A DNA stretch of 64,000 nucleotides from Lithodes maja (lineage: Eukaryota; Arthropoda; Malacostraca; Decapoda; Lithodidae): NCBI GenBank assembly GCA_037953745.1, contig JBAKBP010003108.1:96425-160424 (forward strand), read 5' to 3'. Position numbers and translations under genes: made by a program. The notes beneath the pieces were generated by a model, which had not been told where the DNA came from, ran no database searches, and saw nothing but the letters and a program-made list of their open reading frames with translations. Below, piece after piece: positions 9,950-21,111 of the stretch. Within the stretch, counting starts at the first letter, position 1. The number at the start of each line of letters is the position of its first letter.

Positions 9950-11006
9950 TGTGTTGGGACCACTGCTGTTCGTTATATTTATCAACGACTTGCCTGAAGT
10001 TATAACTAATGGAAGTGAGGTATACCTGTATGCGGATGACACTAAACTGTATAGAAGAGTGAGGAGTAAGGAAGATATGGGTTTGCTTCAAGGAGATGTG
10101 GAGGGCATGAAGGGATGGTCTGAGCATTGGTTAATGCCTTTTCATCCAAAAAAATGCAAGTACATACGGATTGGGACCAGCAAGATAGACAAGGTAGGAT
10201 ACAGTATGTATGAAGCGATGGAGGAAGTGAGTGCAGAAAAGGATATAGGAGTAGTGATAGACAATAAGTTAAATTTCTCAGAACATTTAGCGGAAAAGAT
10301 AAACAAAGCCAATAGAATTGTAGGGCTGATAAGGAGGACATTTGTGTCACTTGACGAAGAAATCTTCAGGAATCTATATACAGCGCTGGTTAGGCCGCAC
10401 CTGGAATATGCAAACCAGGTGTGGGCTCCATATATGGTAAAGGATATAGAAGCAGTGGAGAAAGTGCAGAGGAGAGCTAGCAAGCTGGTACCAACGTTGA
10501 AGAACGCGGGCTATGAGCAGAGGTTGAGGACACTGGGGCTTCCGACACTGGCATATAGGAGAAAGAGAGGGGATATGATAGAGACTTTTAAGATAGTGTC
10601 AGGAAAGTACGATGAGGATGTGTGTGAAGGTATCTTCTTGATGCGGGAGGGAACAAGAACGAGAGGACACTCTAAGAAAATTTACAAAGAAAGAAATAGG
10701 CTTGAGAAGGCAAAGAACTCATTTTGTGATAGAGTGGTAAATGAGTGGAACGCACTGCCCCAGTATGTAGTCGATTCCGAATCAATAAGGGAGTTTGAAA
10801 GTAATCTTGATAAAGCATGGGGAAGACAAGATTTGAAGTTTGATTATAAAACAAAAATACAGAATAGTAAAAATGTTGCGTCTGCTACCGCCGCCGCCAA
10901 CACCGTGAACGACCGCAGCAGTGCAAGTACTGGTACTGAGCTGGATACACAGGCATAGTTTGCCTTTTTCCAGAGGATCTACTGTAAGAAACTGTAAGAA
11001 ACTGTA
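9950..11006 (+). mobile_element. LINE B, 5'-truncated CR1-like LINE inserted in LINE A
   Basis: A 5'-truncated LINE starting inside the reverse transcriptase (VLGPLLFVIFINDL, then YADDTKLY) and running without a break to a stop at 10958. The C-terminal part has the typical post-RT region (RPHLEYANQVWAP, VQRRASKLVP, then NEWNALPQYVV). The 3' end is three copies of ACTGTAAGAA (10981-11010); CR1-like LINEs typically end in short tandem repeats rather than poly(A). The flanking AAAAC on both sides is the probable target duplication. The copy cannot be autonomous because endonuclease and most of RT are missing. Confidence 0.85.
9951..10958 (+). CDS. Partial reverse transcriptase of LINE B
   Basis: Open frame of about 335 residues, from the RT palm (YADD catalytic pair near residue 27) through the thumb and C-terminal region. 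There is no genuine start codon; the 5' end is the truncation point. The Ala/Thr/Ser-rich last 30 residues are of no recognised function. Confidence 0.75.
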   Translation: MLGPLLFVIFINDLPEVITNGSEVYLYADDTKLYRRVRSKEDMGLLQGDVEGMKGWSEHWLMPFHPKKCKYIRIGTSKIDKVGYSMYEAMEEVSAEKDIGVVIDNKLNFSEHLAEKINKANRIVGLIRRTFVSLDEEIFRNLYTALVRPHLEYANQVWAPYMVKDIEAVEKVQRRASKLVPTLKNAGYEQRLRTLGLPTLAYRRKRGDMIETFKIVSGKYDEDVCEGIFLMREGTRTRGHSKKIYKERNRLEKAKNSFCDRVVNEWNALPQYVVDSESIREFESNLDKAWGRQDLKFDYKTKIQNSKNVASATAAANTVNDRSSASTGTELDTQA

Positions 11007-13341
11007 AGAAAACAACCTTTGAAAGTGTACAGACAACCTCAGAATCGAGAACAAAAACCGGCCCCTTCAGTAAATTTAACTTCAATAACAAAAACATTAG
11101 GTGGGAAGAGGTAAATCAAGAAATGGAGGAAATAGACTGGGAAGATTTAATGGATAACCTGACACCAGCAGAATGTCTAGTCTTAATAACAGAAACCATG
11201 ACCCAAATCTGTAGCCACCATATACCTGCAAGACAAACAAAACGAAGAAGCAAACAAGATCGGGAAAGGAGGAGGCTGTACAGAAGAAGAAAATTACTCA
11301 CACAAAGACGCACACATCAACATCTACAGGATAGGCAAAAGGTCGAAATAGATAGAGAAATTGTGGAAATTGAACAAAGGCTAAGAATATCATATGAACT
11401 ACAACATATGGAAGAGGAGAGGAAAGCTATTGCAGGTATAAAGGAAAATTCCAAATACTTCTTTTCATACGCCAAACAAAAGGCTAAAACAACATCAAAC
11501 ATCGGCCCACTGAGCAAAGGGGACGGCTCTTTCACAGGGGACAAAAAGGAAATGAGCGAACTCTTAAGCAGGCAGTATGAAATGGCATTCAGTGAGCCTG
11601 ATGAAACAAAAGTCATCAGAGACCAAAATATATTTTTCATGGAAACCTCCCCCACGGAAACCCCTCAGATGCTGGATATTGATTTCGGTCCAAAAGACAT
11701 AGAAGAGGCCATTTCCAACATGCCATCCCACTCGGCACCAGGCCCGGACTCATGGAATTCGATCCTAATGAAAAAATGTAAGGAAAACCTCTCAAAACCC
11801 CAGGCTATAATGTGGAGAAGGAGTCTAGACACTGGTGACATACCAGATAGCTTGAAAACGCAATAATTGCCCCACTGCATAAAGGAGGGAGTAAAGCACT
11901 ACCAAAAAACTACCGCCCGGTAGCTCTAACCTCTCACATCATTAAAGTTTTCGAGCGAGTCCTGCGAAGCAAAATTTCAACATTCATGGAGACAAATGAA
12001 CTACACAACACCGGTCAACATGGGTTCAGAGCGGGAAGATCATGTCTCTCACAACTTTTGGAACACTATGACAAAATTCTTAAAGCGCTAGAAGAAAAGA
12101 AAAACGTGGATGTCATTTACACCGATTTTGCTAAGGCATTTGATAAATGTGACCATGGTATAACAAACTGAAAGCAAAAGGTATAACTGGGAAAATCGGA
12201 CGGTGGATATACAATTTCCTCGTAAACCGAAAACAATCGGTAGCAGTAAACCAAGTCACTTCTGAGCCTTCGGATGTCAAAAGCTCAGTGCCCCAAGGAA
12301 CAGTGCTAGCGCCCCTTCTGTTCCTCATACTAATTTGCGACATAGATACCAACACCAGACACAGTACGGTGTCATCTTTTGCTGATGACACAAAATTAAG
12401 CAAGATAGTAAACACACAAGAGGACACAGGCCGACTGCAGGAAGACATGAATGTAGTGTTCCAGTAGACCAGGGAAAACAACATGCAATTCAATGAGGAA
12501 AAATTCCAATTAATACGGTACAGAGATAATAATGGTGTTAAAGAAATTACAAATTACTTAACAGAATCTAACCACATAATAGAACGGAAAGACAGTGTGA
12601 AAGACCTTGGGGTATTATTGTCTGAAAATATGGGTTTCAAAGTACATAACCAGGTCAAAGTGGCGGCTGCGAAACGTCTAACGGGTTGGATTCTGCGTAC
12701 TTTTAAAACACGCGGTGAATTGCCTATGATAACGCTCTTCAAATCTCTAGTGCTACCGCGGCTTGAATACTGTAGCGTATTAACATCCCCATACAAAGCA
12801 GGTGAAATAAATGACGTAGAGAGTGTACAAAGAAATTTCACTTCGCATATAAGTTCGATAAAACATCTACACTATTGGGAGCGTTTAAGAGCACTGAATC
12901 TGTACTCACTGGAACGTAGAAGAGAACGTTACCTAATAATATACACGTGGAAAATCGCAGAGGGTTTAGTACCAAACCTACATACTCCGATAGTCATGAA
13001 ATTCAGTGATAGGAGAGGCTGGGAATGCGAAATCCCCCGGATGAACAACAGGGGTGCTATGGGCTCTCTGCGAGAGGGCTGGTTTCACACAGAGGCCCAC
13101 GTCTCTTCAACAAACTCCCACGGCGAGTAAGAGACATGAGGGACATCTCGTTAGACAACTTCAAGAGAGCCCTAGATGTCGAACTGCAAAAAGTGCCAGA
13201 CGAGCCCATCCTCGCAAGGGAGCGAGCTGTCGCTTCAAACAGTCTACTGCACCAAATCACCACCCATAACGAGGGGCGTCACGCTCCTTGGTGCCGCTAG
13301 AAGAGCGGCGAACACATCAAAAGGTATCAAAAGGTCAAAAG
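11007..13341 (+). pseudogene. LINE A, linker, reverse transcriptase and tail (frameshifted)
   Basis: Third part of LINE A. The stretch 11123-11866 covers the region between endonuclease and RT (arginine-rich RRSKQDRERRRLYRRR near 11240-11290) and the start of RT (HSAPGPDSWN). One frameshift near 11860 and another near 12150 break the RT: GQHGFRAGRSC, DFAKAFDK, VPQGTVLAPLLF and FADDTKL are all readable. TAG replaces a Trp codon at 12467. The tail runs 12483-13130 and, after a shift, to about 13300 (RGPRLFNKLPRRVRDM). The 3' end is a short tandem run of TCAAAAGGT-like units (13315-13341), matching the LINE B style of tail. The copy is dead, with at least three frameshifts or stops in addition to two insertions. 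Confidence 0.85.
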
Positions 13342-13689
13342 GTAAGGAGGTAGATGGAGCGGACAGTGGTTGCAAGTTTGTAGGCTCGGGATGTTGCAGG
13401 AGAGGTGTAATCGGCGAGGAAGTGGTCACACGTGTTCGATCTTGCGGGGGCGTATAATGGTCTGCCCTGCGAGGTGATCTTGAGTCGTTTTCTGTGATGC
13501 GTGGTGCTGGTACGTTTCTCTGATGCCTGAATAGATGGGTGTCTCAGTTGGGCAAGCTGTTTTTCCGTTATTTCAATAGTTATCATACTAAAACATAAGC
13601 TTCCTTTGGCAATACTAGATAAGGTAAGTTCATTTGATCTGGGTGATTTTAAACCTCATTCAGTAAAGAAATTAGTAACATGCAGTTGA
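13342..13689. other. No recognisable feature
   Basis: About 350 bases between the LINE A tail and the first recognisable BEL-1 codons. No protein motif, repeat or terminal sequence was identified. It may hold decayed BEL-1 sequence. Confidence 0.4.
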
Positions 13690-14608
13690 ACAATGGAACA
13701 ATGGTCTGTCCTTAGTGTCGGATCTGTCTTAACACTTGCTGCGGTTTAGGCTGGGGCAATACGCTTTCACCAGTGATATTGAAAAGGCCTTTTTGATGGT
13801 GAAATTGCATGAGGGGGATCGAGATGTCACTCGCTTCCTTTGGTTCAGGGACATTGACGACTCTGAGAGTCCGGTCGTGGTATACCGATTTAGGGTTGTG
13901 CTCTTTGGTGCTACATGTTCACAGTTTCTGTTAAAATGCCACCATTAAAAAACATCTGTCGGACACTATTGAGGACACAGATAAACTATCTCGTGGTTTG
14001 TATATAGACAACTTACAAGGGTCTAGCGATTAGTCAGGATGATTTGCTACAAACTGAAACTTACTGGCAAGCATGTAGGTTATTCACAGAAACCCATCTA
14101 TTTCTCCACGAGTGGGTTACAAAGAGTGAATATCTTCACAGTCTTATTCAGATGGTCGGTACGGCATCTTGTAACCAGGAACAAGCCAGAAATTTGGGGA
14201 TGATCTGGCAACTGATACAAGATACTCTAACCTTTCACACAAAGTCTTTTGCTCAGTAGACAATGACGCACACAAAAAGAAGGCTGTTGAGCAAAGTATC
14301 GCAATTTTCTGATCTTTTGTGTTTAGCATTACCTGTTACAATAAGAGCTCGGATTCTGATGCAGGAAATTTGGAGACGCAACATAGGATGGGATGACAGT
14401 TTGCCCAAGGATTTAAATAGTCAGGGTATATCACTATTGGAGGAATATGAAATCCTGTGTTCCATGCAGCTACCTCGTCAAGTGACATCATTCGGAGATG
14501 TTACATTACATGTGTTTTGTGATGCTAGTGCCACGGCATATGGGTTAGCGTCGTTATTTCATTTGGGGCGCATTTAGTTACAGCCCGGGCAAAAGTAGCA
14601 CCGGTTAA

Positions 14609-15235
14609 CCCGGGAACTGCGGGGAGACTCTTAAGAGTTCCCCCGGCGGACTGCGGGGAGACTCTTGAGAGTAAGTAAAAAAAAAAAATCAACTTTTGAC
14701 ATCGAATTTTTTTTATTTTTTTATTTTTGTTTTTTATTTTTTTTTTTTTTTTGGCCCCTGGGCCATGCAAAATCTCAGTCCTCTACCTCCCCTCCTTCCC
14801 CACTTTCCTCCTCTCCTTCAGTTATCACCTATTTTCCCTGTTATTCCCTTATTCTGAGGTATATTTTCGTGCTAACATTAGCGAGTTGCAAGCAGGGTGT
14901 TGTCATCACTGATGGCAAGCGAGTGCAAGAGAGAGAGAGAGAGTATCGATCGACTGTGTCTCAGTGGCCTTGGGGGAAATTGGCGGGAAAGCAGGTTGCC
15001 TCACCCATACATTATACAACTCGCGGGCTATATCTCCGATTTTGACCATCCAAACGCTGTTTTCACTCGTTTTATTGTTGTTTCAGGTTAATACCTTTAT
15101 AATCAACCCATAATAGGCGCATATGGATAAGTATTAATGCTATTAATGGTACAATGAATATTTTAGTGACGGAAACACCTCAAATACGTCAGCACAGGGG
15201 GACGTTTCCAATTACCCCCATGCGCACTTGTTAGG
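14609..15235. mobile_element. MITE 1: piggyBac-derived, TTAA target duplication
   Basis: A 627-bp insertion between TTAA at 14605-14608 and TTAA at 15236-15239. One end, CCCGGGAACTGCGGGGAGAC, with a second copy of CTGCGGGGAGACTCTT inside, matches the right end of the full-length piggyBac at about 27275-27345. The other end reads inward CCTAACAAGTGCGCA and resembles that element's left end. Removing it with one TTAA joins BEL-1 as AKVAPV/KKVTIPKMELT. The interior holds a poly(T) tract (14708-14751) and a short GA run; no coding sequence. It is about 600 bp homologous with MITE 2. Confidence 0.9.
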
Positions 15236-15314
15236 TTAAGAAGGTAACTATCCCCAAAATGGAATTGACTGCCATGCTGCTATTGGGACGTCTGGTGAAT
15301 CATGTACGCACAGC

Positions 15315-15589
15315 GGTGACAGGTCAGTTGAACCAGTGCCACTTCAACCAGTGCCACTTTAACCATGCTAACTCAACCAGTGGCCACTTCAACCAGTGAC
15401 CATTTCAACCAGTGACCATTTCAACCAGTAGGTTAGGTTAGGTTAGGTTAGGTTAGGTTAGTTAGGTTAGGTTACTGGTTAAAATGGTCACTGGTTGAAA
15501 TGGTCACTGGTTGAAGTGGCCACTGGTTGAGTTAGCACTGGTTAAAGTGGCACTGGTTGAAGTGGCACTGGTTCAACTGACATGGAACC
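15315..15589. mobile_element. Foldback element with TTAGG-repeat loop
   Basis: A 275-bp near-perfect palindrome flanked by a 9-bp direct repeat, ACGCACAGC (15306-15314 and 15590-15598). Arms of about 115 bp are themselves made of short tandem units (CACTTCAACCAGTG-like). The loop (15431-15472) is a run of AGGTT, i.e. the arthropod telomere motif TTAGG in phase-shifted form. Removal rejoins BEL-1 RNase H as LVNHVRTAYEKELD. A 9-bp duplication and repeat-built arms are traits of Foldback/Mutator-like elements; the class is an inference. It has no coding capacity. Confidence 0.88.
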
Positions 15590-15763
15590 ACGCACAGCAT
15601 ACGAGAAGGAATTGGATATAAATTCAATTCATGTATGGTGCAATAGTCAATTATCACTGAACTGGGTTCATAGCAAGAAGTCTCTGCCCGTTTATGTGCG
15701 CAATAGGGGTCCGATGAGATTTCGGGCCCCTCCAGATGTTGCTTATCATTAAGTCAATATTAA

Positions 15764-16376
15764 CCCAGCAAGTGCAGATCTCCTTATATAAGGCCTACCG
15801 GTGGGCTGCGGAACTCCTTATATAATCCAAGGCCTAAAAAAAAAACATTTAAATCAGCCCAGTATAATTTATTTTTATTTTTTATTTTTTTTTATTGCCC
15901 CTTGGCCATGCCAAATATCACTCCTCCACATCCCCTCCTTCCACCCTTCCCCCCCCCCTTCAATTATCACCTTTTCTTCCTGTTATTCCCTTATTCTTAG
16001 GTATATATTCGTGCTAACATTAGCGAGTTGCTAGCAGGGCATGGTCATCAGTGTTACCAAGCGTGGGAAAGAGCGAGAGAGAGACTACCACGCAACAGTG
16101 TCTCTCCAGCCGTCTGGCCGGCTGGCTGGCTGGCAGGCTGCCTCAGCCATAACTTATGTAACTCCCGGCCTCTATCGCCGATTTTGACCATCCAAACGCT
16201 GTTTCCACTTGTTTTATTGCTGTAACAGGTTAATACCTTTTAATCAACGTAAAATAGGCGCATATGGATAAGTATTTATGATATTTATGGTACGATGACA
16301 ATTTGAGTTAAGGAAACAGTCTAAATACCTCCGCACACGGAGGGGTGGTCAATACCCCACCTACGCAGCGGAGAGG
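15764..16376. mobile_element. MITE 2: piggyBac-derived, TTAA target duplication
   Basis: A 613-bp insertion between TTAA at 15760-15763 and 16377-16380. Ends read inward CCCAGCAAGTGCAGATCTCC and CCTCTCCGCTGCGTAGG. The second end is close to the left end of the full-length piggyBac (CCTCTTCGCGGCGCACAGG). The interior is alignable with MITE 1 (poly(T)/CCC-rich block, ATTAGCGAGTTGC, CCGATTTTGACCATCC, ATAGGCGCATATGGATAAG). Excision restores BEL-1 as VNIKDNSSDLITRG. Confidence 0.88.
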
Positions 16377-16713
16377 TTAAAGACAACTCTAGTGATCTTA
16401 TAACTAGGGGAATAACGGCTAACCAGATTGTAAAGTCCAAATTATGTAGGCAAGGTCCGACATGGCTGCTCCATGAAAATGAATGGACGATATGGGAAGC
16501 TGTTGAGGGGGGACTTGTGCCATTGGAAACAGTGACAGTTACTACCCAACCAAGAGAGCCACCGAATCCAATAATAGAGTGGGCAAGGTTCAGTGACTAC
16601 AATAAATTAGACAGAGTTGTAGCCTGGGTGTTGAGGTTTATATCCAACATCAAAGGTAAAGTAGAAGGCCAACTCTGCGATAAGGGTCACATCATCAACA
16701 CTCATGAATTTAA

Positions 16714-17188
16714 CCTTTCTTGCCCGGGCTCGCCATCCTAAGGACATTATTGAGAGCCCGGGGGATATGGCCGAAAAACGTCGTAATAGGCCAGCCGTAT
16801 CTTTGTTATTCTAACTGCTCGAGAATTCGCACACATCTCAAAACGTAGTGCTGTTTCCTATCTGTAAACTGGCATTGAGTAGAGCTCTCTAGGTCAACTG
16901 GTTCAGTTGTGATGACGATTTCCGTGGAGAGAGATTTGATGCGATGTTAGCAATATCGGATATTTGCAGACACTAATCTCGTCATAGCATACAACAACAT
17001 TGATCCGACGTCTCCTTCTTGTTTTCGGAGGTGCGGTGTTGCAAAGACAGGCTTTGTTTACATGCGTCGGACGCATGGCTTTCAAAACACGCTTAATAGG
17101 CTTTCAAGCTTTAGGATTTTAAAATGACACCCGTCTTCCTGCCCATCTGCCGCGGTGTCATTATAAAATGACAATCGGGCAGGAAGGG
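16714..17188. mobile_element. MITE 3: TTAA-flanked MITE of a second family
   Basis: A 475-bp insertion with TTAA at 16710-16713 and 17189-17192. Inverted ends: CCTTTCTTGCCCGGGC and, from the other side, CCCTTCCTGCCCG. It shares internal sequence with MITE 4 at 40667-41147 (GATATGGCCGAAAAACGTC, and a stretch around TCAACTGGTTCAGTTGTGATG). It splits BEL-1 after HEF; excision gives HEFKAAEVTLSKR. No coding sequence. Confidence 0.88.
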
Positions 17189-18728
17189 TTAAAGCAGCTG
17201 AAGTAACATTAAGTAAACGGATTCAAACAAACAGAAACCTTTTCACATGAATTATAATCCTTGCAAAGCTCTGATAAATCAACAATGCCAAACTTGGTGG
17301 TCAACTAATGTTGCACTTGGATAATGACCTCATCACTTCAGGTGTGAGGGACGCCTGAAGTGGTCGGGTGTAACAGATGGCACAAATCGTCCAATACTTA
17401 TGCCAGCTAAACATCATGTCACTGACCTATTGGTAAAACGCCCACATGAAGAAGTAAAACATTTCGGGGTTCATCATATTGTATCAAAATTGCGTCTCAC
17501 ATGGTGGATACCCAGAGTTCGACAAGTAGCTCGACGCATAGTGAAGAAATGTGTGATATGCCAAAGATTGAAAGGTAAGCCTTATGTAACTGGATGCCTG
17601 AATGCCATGTAAAGCATATAGAACCCTTCCAAGCAGTTGGGTTAGACTACACTGGTGCATTGAAGACGAGAGAACAAGATAAGGTCTATATATTATTGTT
17701 TACCTGTGCAACGTCTCGCGCGGTGCACTTGGAATTATGTGACAATATGTCTTGTGAGGAATTCATGTTGGCATTTAGGAGGTTTTGTGCACGTCGATTG
17801 TTCTCACAATTAGTGCTTAGTGATAATATTCCTACCTTTATTCAAGCATCTGGTTACCTCAAGGATATGAGCAATGATCCAACAATTATTACTTTTATGG
17901 GAGAAAAGTAGTGTGAGTGGAGGTTCATCCCAGTTAAGGCACCTTGGTTTGGTGGAATGTGGGAATGGTGTGTAGGTATAGTTAAATCAGGACTGAGTGA
18001 TGTAGTAGGATGTGCTTTATTGAAGAAGAGGGAGTTGATAACAGTCCTCACTGAAATAGAAGCACTCGTGAATGACCGTCCACTCACGTATGCATACACT
18101 GACCTGCAAGAACCACTGCCATTAACGCCAGCACACTTACTCTACGGTAAACCACTGACTGCGTTTCCTTCTTATTTTCAGTCACTTATGGAATTAGAGG
18201 ATCCTTCGTTGTATTCTGAAGCGGCGGTATCAAGGTGGTAACAGTACATCTCGAAGGTTATCGAGGATTTTAGGAAGAGGTGGATTTATTATCTGCTAGC
18301 TTTGAGGGATAGGAGTATAAAGCACTCTGGTAGACCATCAGCATCTTCTATTGGTGACATGGTTTTAATTCGTGAAGACAGTCCTCGTTTGTACTGGAAA
18401 TTGGGCCACGTGTTGGAGGTGTGCAAGGGGGAAGATTCTGTGGAGCGAGTGGCGCTGTTGAGAATAGCCACTGGAACCACTGTTTGTCCAATCGCACGTT
18501 TGTATGCTTTGGAGCTTGATTCTACTTCACGATCCGATGCTCCACCTGATGTTGCTGGGTCAGACGACTCTAAACAAGATGATTCACCACAAGTAGATGG
18601 TGATCATCCTTGGACCGGGACTCGTCCCAGACGCGCTGCTGATGGCACCATTAACATGTGGCATCAGAAAATAGCCTCTGGGCAACTTTAGTTTAAGGTG
18701 GGGTTCAGGTTTTCTTTGTGGGGGGAGT

Positions 18729-19355
18729 GTATCGTGTAATACGATAGATAGGCAATAGGCTAACAATCGTCTCTACGACGTATCTAGTAAGGCAGTTGAT
18801 TAACGATCGTTTCTATGATTAAGGGATAGGAAGTAAGATCGTGATTGTTGTAAGTTAAGGTTTTAAAATTTAATGGCCTATTGTATTATGTAATATTAAT
18901 GGTCTTTCACAGTATATATGAATGTTATATGTATTATTGCATTTAATCATCGTATATGCGAATCTGGTGCGGTACGATCATTTTCCTAGCTCGCGACAGC
19001 AAGCTATAGGGTGGTGTGCCTAGAGGCGGCCCTCAGAGCACTCATAGACTTCACCCAGTTAACATCTTTTTGTTTCGTTGTGCTATAGTGCCTACAAGGT
19101 ACAGCAATGGCCAGAATTTACCACACATCAGCATCATAGACGCTCTCACACCGACGCCAAGACTGACAGATAAGCCTTATTTCCTCATACCCATGATCAT
19201 TAAATAACATCATCCTTTCTGTTTACTTCTCTTACCGTGCTATAGTGCCATCATCATATTCCTTCCATACCACCCGCCATCTTGACCGGCTGCTTTCCCA
19301 ACCTCATCGTTGTGTGGATGTATTGGCGAGTTAATTCCTAACATTAATTAACCTG
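18729..19355 (+). repeat. Probable 3' LTR of BEL-1 (partial)
   Basis: Begins TGTATCGTGTAATACG directly after a purine-rich tract (TGTGGGGGGAG, 18717-18728), the expected polypurine tract plus LTR start. A TATA-like stretch lies at about 18914. The 3' boundary is not defined, because BEL-2 begins at 19356. No matching 5' LTR is in the window. Confidence 0.5.
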
Positions 19356-19787
19356 TGTCCATAATTTTATTCCAGGAGCATGGACAGTCTAAGTTTAAGT
19401 GTATTTATTATAAGTAGTAAGTTTGTAGGAATAAGAATCATAATAATATGATTTGGTATAAATGGGAAGAATATTAAATTATGTTGAGTATTAGGTAATT
19501 AATTAAAGGAAGGGAAAGTATCTCCCGACCTGTCTGTGCATGCGTGAAATTAGCGGGCTTCCCGCAAATATTGTCAGAAGTGACACTCTTGCTCCGATCG
19601 CCACTGCTGACAGTACTATATCTCGTTCTCTCATCCCATTCCAGTACTAACCTCAACGTAGATTCCCATCAATTCACCGATCATCCTCATTATGATTTAA
19701 GTTTAGAGGCCCTTTCTCTCCTTATCTGTTCATTAATTTCCCCTTTGTTCATCACTCGTTCTCACCAACTTTGCCACCATTCTTGTT
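19356..19787 (+). repeat. BEL-2 5' LTR, first part
   Basis: Matches 35347-35669 then 39309-39453. Contains a TATA-box-like GGTATAAATGGGAAG (19455-19469) and the U5-like block starting GTACTAACCTCAACG (19644). Interrupted by LINE D at CATTCTTGTT; the continuation GCCTTG.. is at 28556. TTGTT on both sides is the likely LINE D target duplication. Confidence 0.75.
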
Positions 19788-21111
19788 TTTTTTTTCTATG
19801 TGATTGAGGGAGGCAAAAGGCAGAACTGCCTATAGCGAGTGCCTCCCCCATAGTTGAAAGAGTGACAGGGCCAAAATCAAGGGACGTTTGAGCCAAAATG
19901 CCTGGACACACAGAGTTTGAAGCAATTTAAGTCATAGGAAGAGGGAAAGACTGATTCTGGGAGAGAGTTCCAGAGCTCAGCTGTTGAGTAGAAGAATGAC
20001 TGAGAGTAACGTTTCACTCTCGGGTTGGAGAGTTGCACAGAGTAGTGGTGGGATTGAGTTGCAAGACGGGTACCACGTGCCCTACGTAAAGGAGGTGGTA
20101 TACACTGGGAAAGCTCTGAGGAACACTGATTATTATAGTAGCGATAGAATAGCGAGAGAGATGCAACATTGCGGCGGAGAGAGAGAGATTGCAGAGAGTT
20201 GGTGAGTGGATGGGAGTTAATGATACGAAAGGCCTTCCTTTCAACTTTGTCTAGGAGAGCGGTGTGAGAGGAACCTCCTCACACATGTGAACAATACTCA
20301 ATACAAGGATGCACTATGCCCCTGTACAGAGCAAGAAGCTGTGTAGGGGAAAAGAACCCCCTAAGGCTGTTGAGCACACCCACCTTCTGGGAGGCTGCCT
20401 TAGCAAGACTGGTAATATGGTCCTTCCAACTGAGAGCAGAAGAAAAAGAGACACCAAGAATATTGAGAGAAGATGAAGGATTGATTTTTGTATTGATGAA
20501 GAATAAGGGATAGTCCGCTGGGAGTTCCTTACGGGTAGATAGATGGAGAAATTGGGTTTTGGAAGCATTAAAGGTAACAAGGTTTTCTCTGCCCCAATTG
20601 GAGATAATATTTAGATCAGAATTTAAGAGTTCTATGGCTTCATTACGTTTGTCGTTGAGGGATTGCTGTCTAGGGCGTTCTGAAAAACTAATGGAGTAGT
20701 GTAAGGTTGAGTCGTCTGCGTATGAATGGATGGGAATTGAGGTACAGTTGAGGAGATTATTTATAAAAATTAGAAAGAGAATAGGAGATAGGACAGAGCC
20801 CTGAGGAACACCGGAGTTTATAGGGTGAGGAAGTGACAATGGCCATCCACAACCGCGGCTATGGAACGGTCGGAAAGGAAATTAGAGACAAAGGCACAGA
20901 TGGAGGGATAGAAACCGAAGGAGGGTAGTTTGGAAATTAAAGATTTGTGCCAGACTCTATCGAAGGCTTTCGATATGTCTAGTGCAATAGAAAAAGTCTC
21001 ACCGAAGTCCCGAAAGGAGGATGACCAAGAGTTAGTAAGATATGAAAGAAGATCACCAGTAGAGCGACCCTTAAGGAAGCCATACTGGCGATCTGAGAGC
21101 AGATAGACCAA
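19788..21111 (-). pseudogene. LINE D, 3' part: reverse transcriptase and C-terminal region
   Basis: Minus-strand LINE ending in poly(A) (the T-run at 19785-19796). RT motifs: SDRQYGFLKGRST (21075 region), ALDISKAFDRVWH, SGVPQGSVLSPILF and YADDSTLHYS (about 20718-20745), then the post-RT region with NLVTFNASKTQFLHLSTR, IEYCSHV and LWNSLPESVF, to a stop near 19884. Defects: a frameshift near 20830 and a TGA for Trp near 20276. The 5' half is at 28125-28555, separated by LINE C. Unlike LINE A, B and F this family ends in poly(A), so it is of another LINE clade (Jockey-like by motif style, inferred). Confidence 0.85.

Larger units (their letters stand above)
13690..18691 (+). pseudogene. BEL-1: decayed BEL/Pao pol (RT, RNase H, integrase) with four insertions
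   Basis: Remnant of a BEL/Pao pol, homologous by eye to BEL-2 at 32490-35318. RT: LRFRLGQYAFTSDIEKAFL (13736 on), then LFGATCSQFLL. RNase H: FCDASATAYG (14510-14540), interrupted, then IPKMELTAMLL (15250 on), interrupted, then VWCNSQLSLNWV (15630 on). Integrase: an H-H-C-C finger (HFGVHH...CVICQ, 17460-17570), LDYTGAL (17645), LSDN (17817) and MWEWCVGIVK (17957) carrying the three acidic catalytic residues. The C-terminal DUF5641-like part ends in NMWHQKIASGQL at 18691. Stops occur near 15749, 17908 and 18239, with several shifts. Three TTAA-flanked MITEs and a foldback element interrupt it, each at a point where removal rejoins the frame. Confidence 0.9.

Noticed and set aside
15431..15472. 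True telomere end
   Set aside because: The TTAGG run is only about 42 bp, lies between inverted arms with a target duplication, and is inside a BEL pol.
19644..19787. Fragment of a LINE F 5' end next to BEL-1
   Set aside because: First read as a LINE piece because it matches 39309-39453 next to LINE F ORF1. It is better explained as BEL-2 LTR sequence, since the two split LTRs match in order and end to end.
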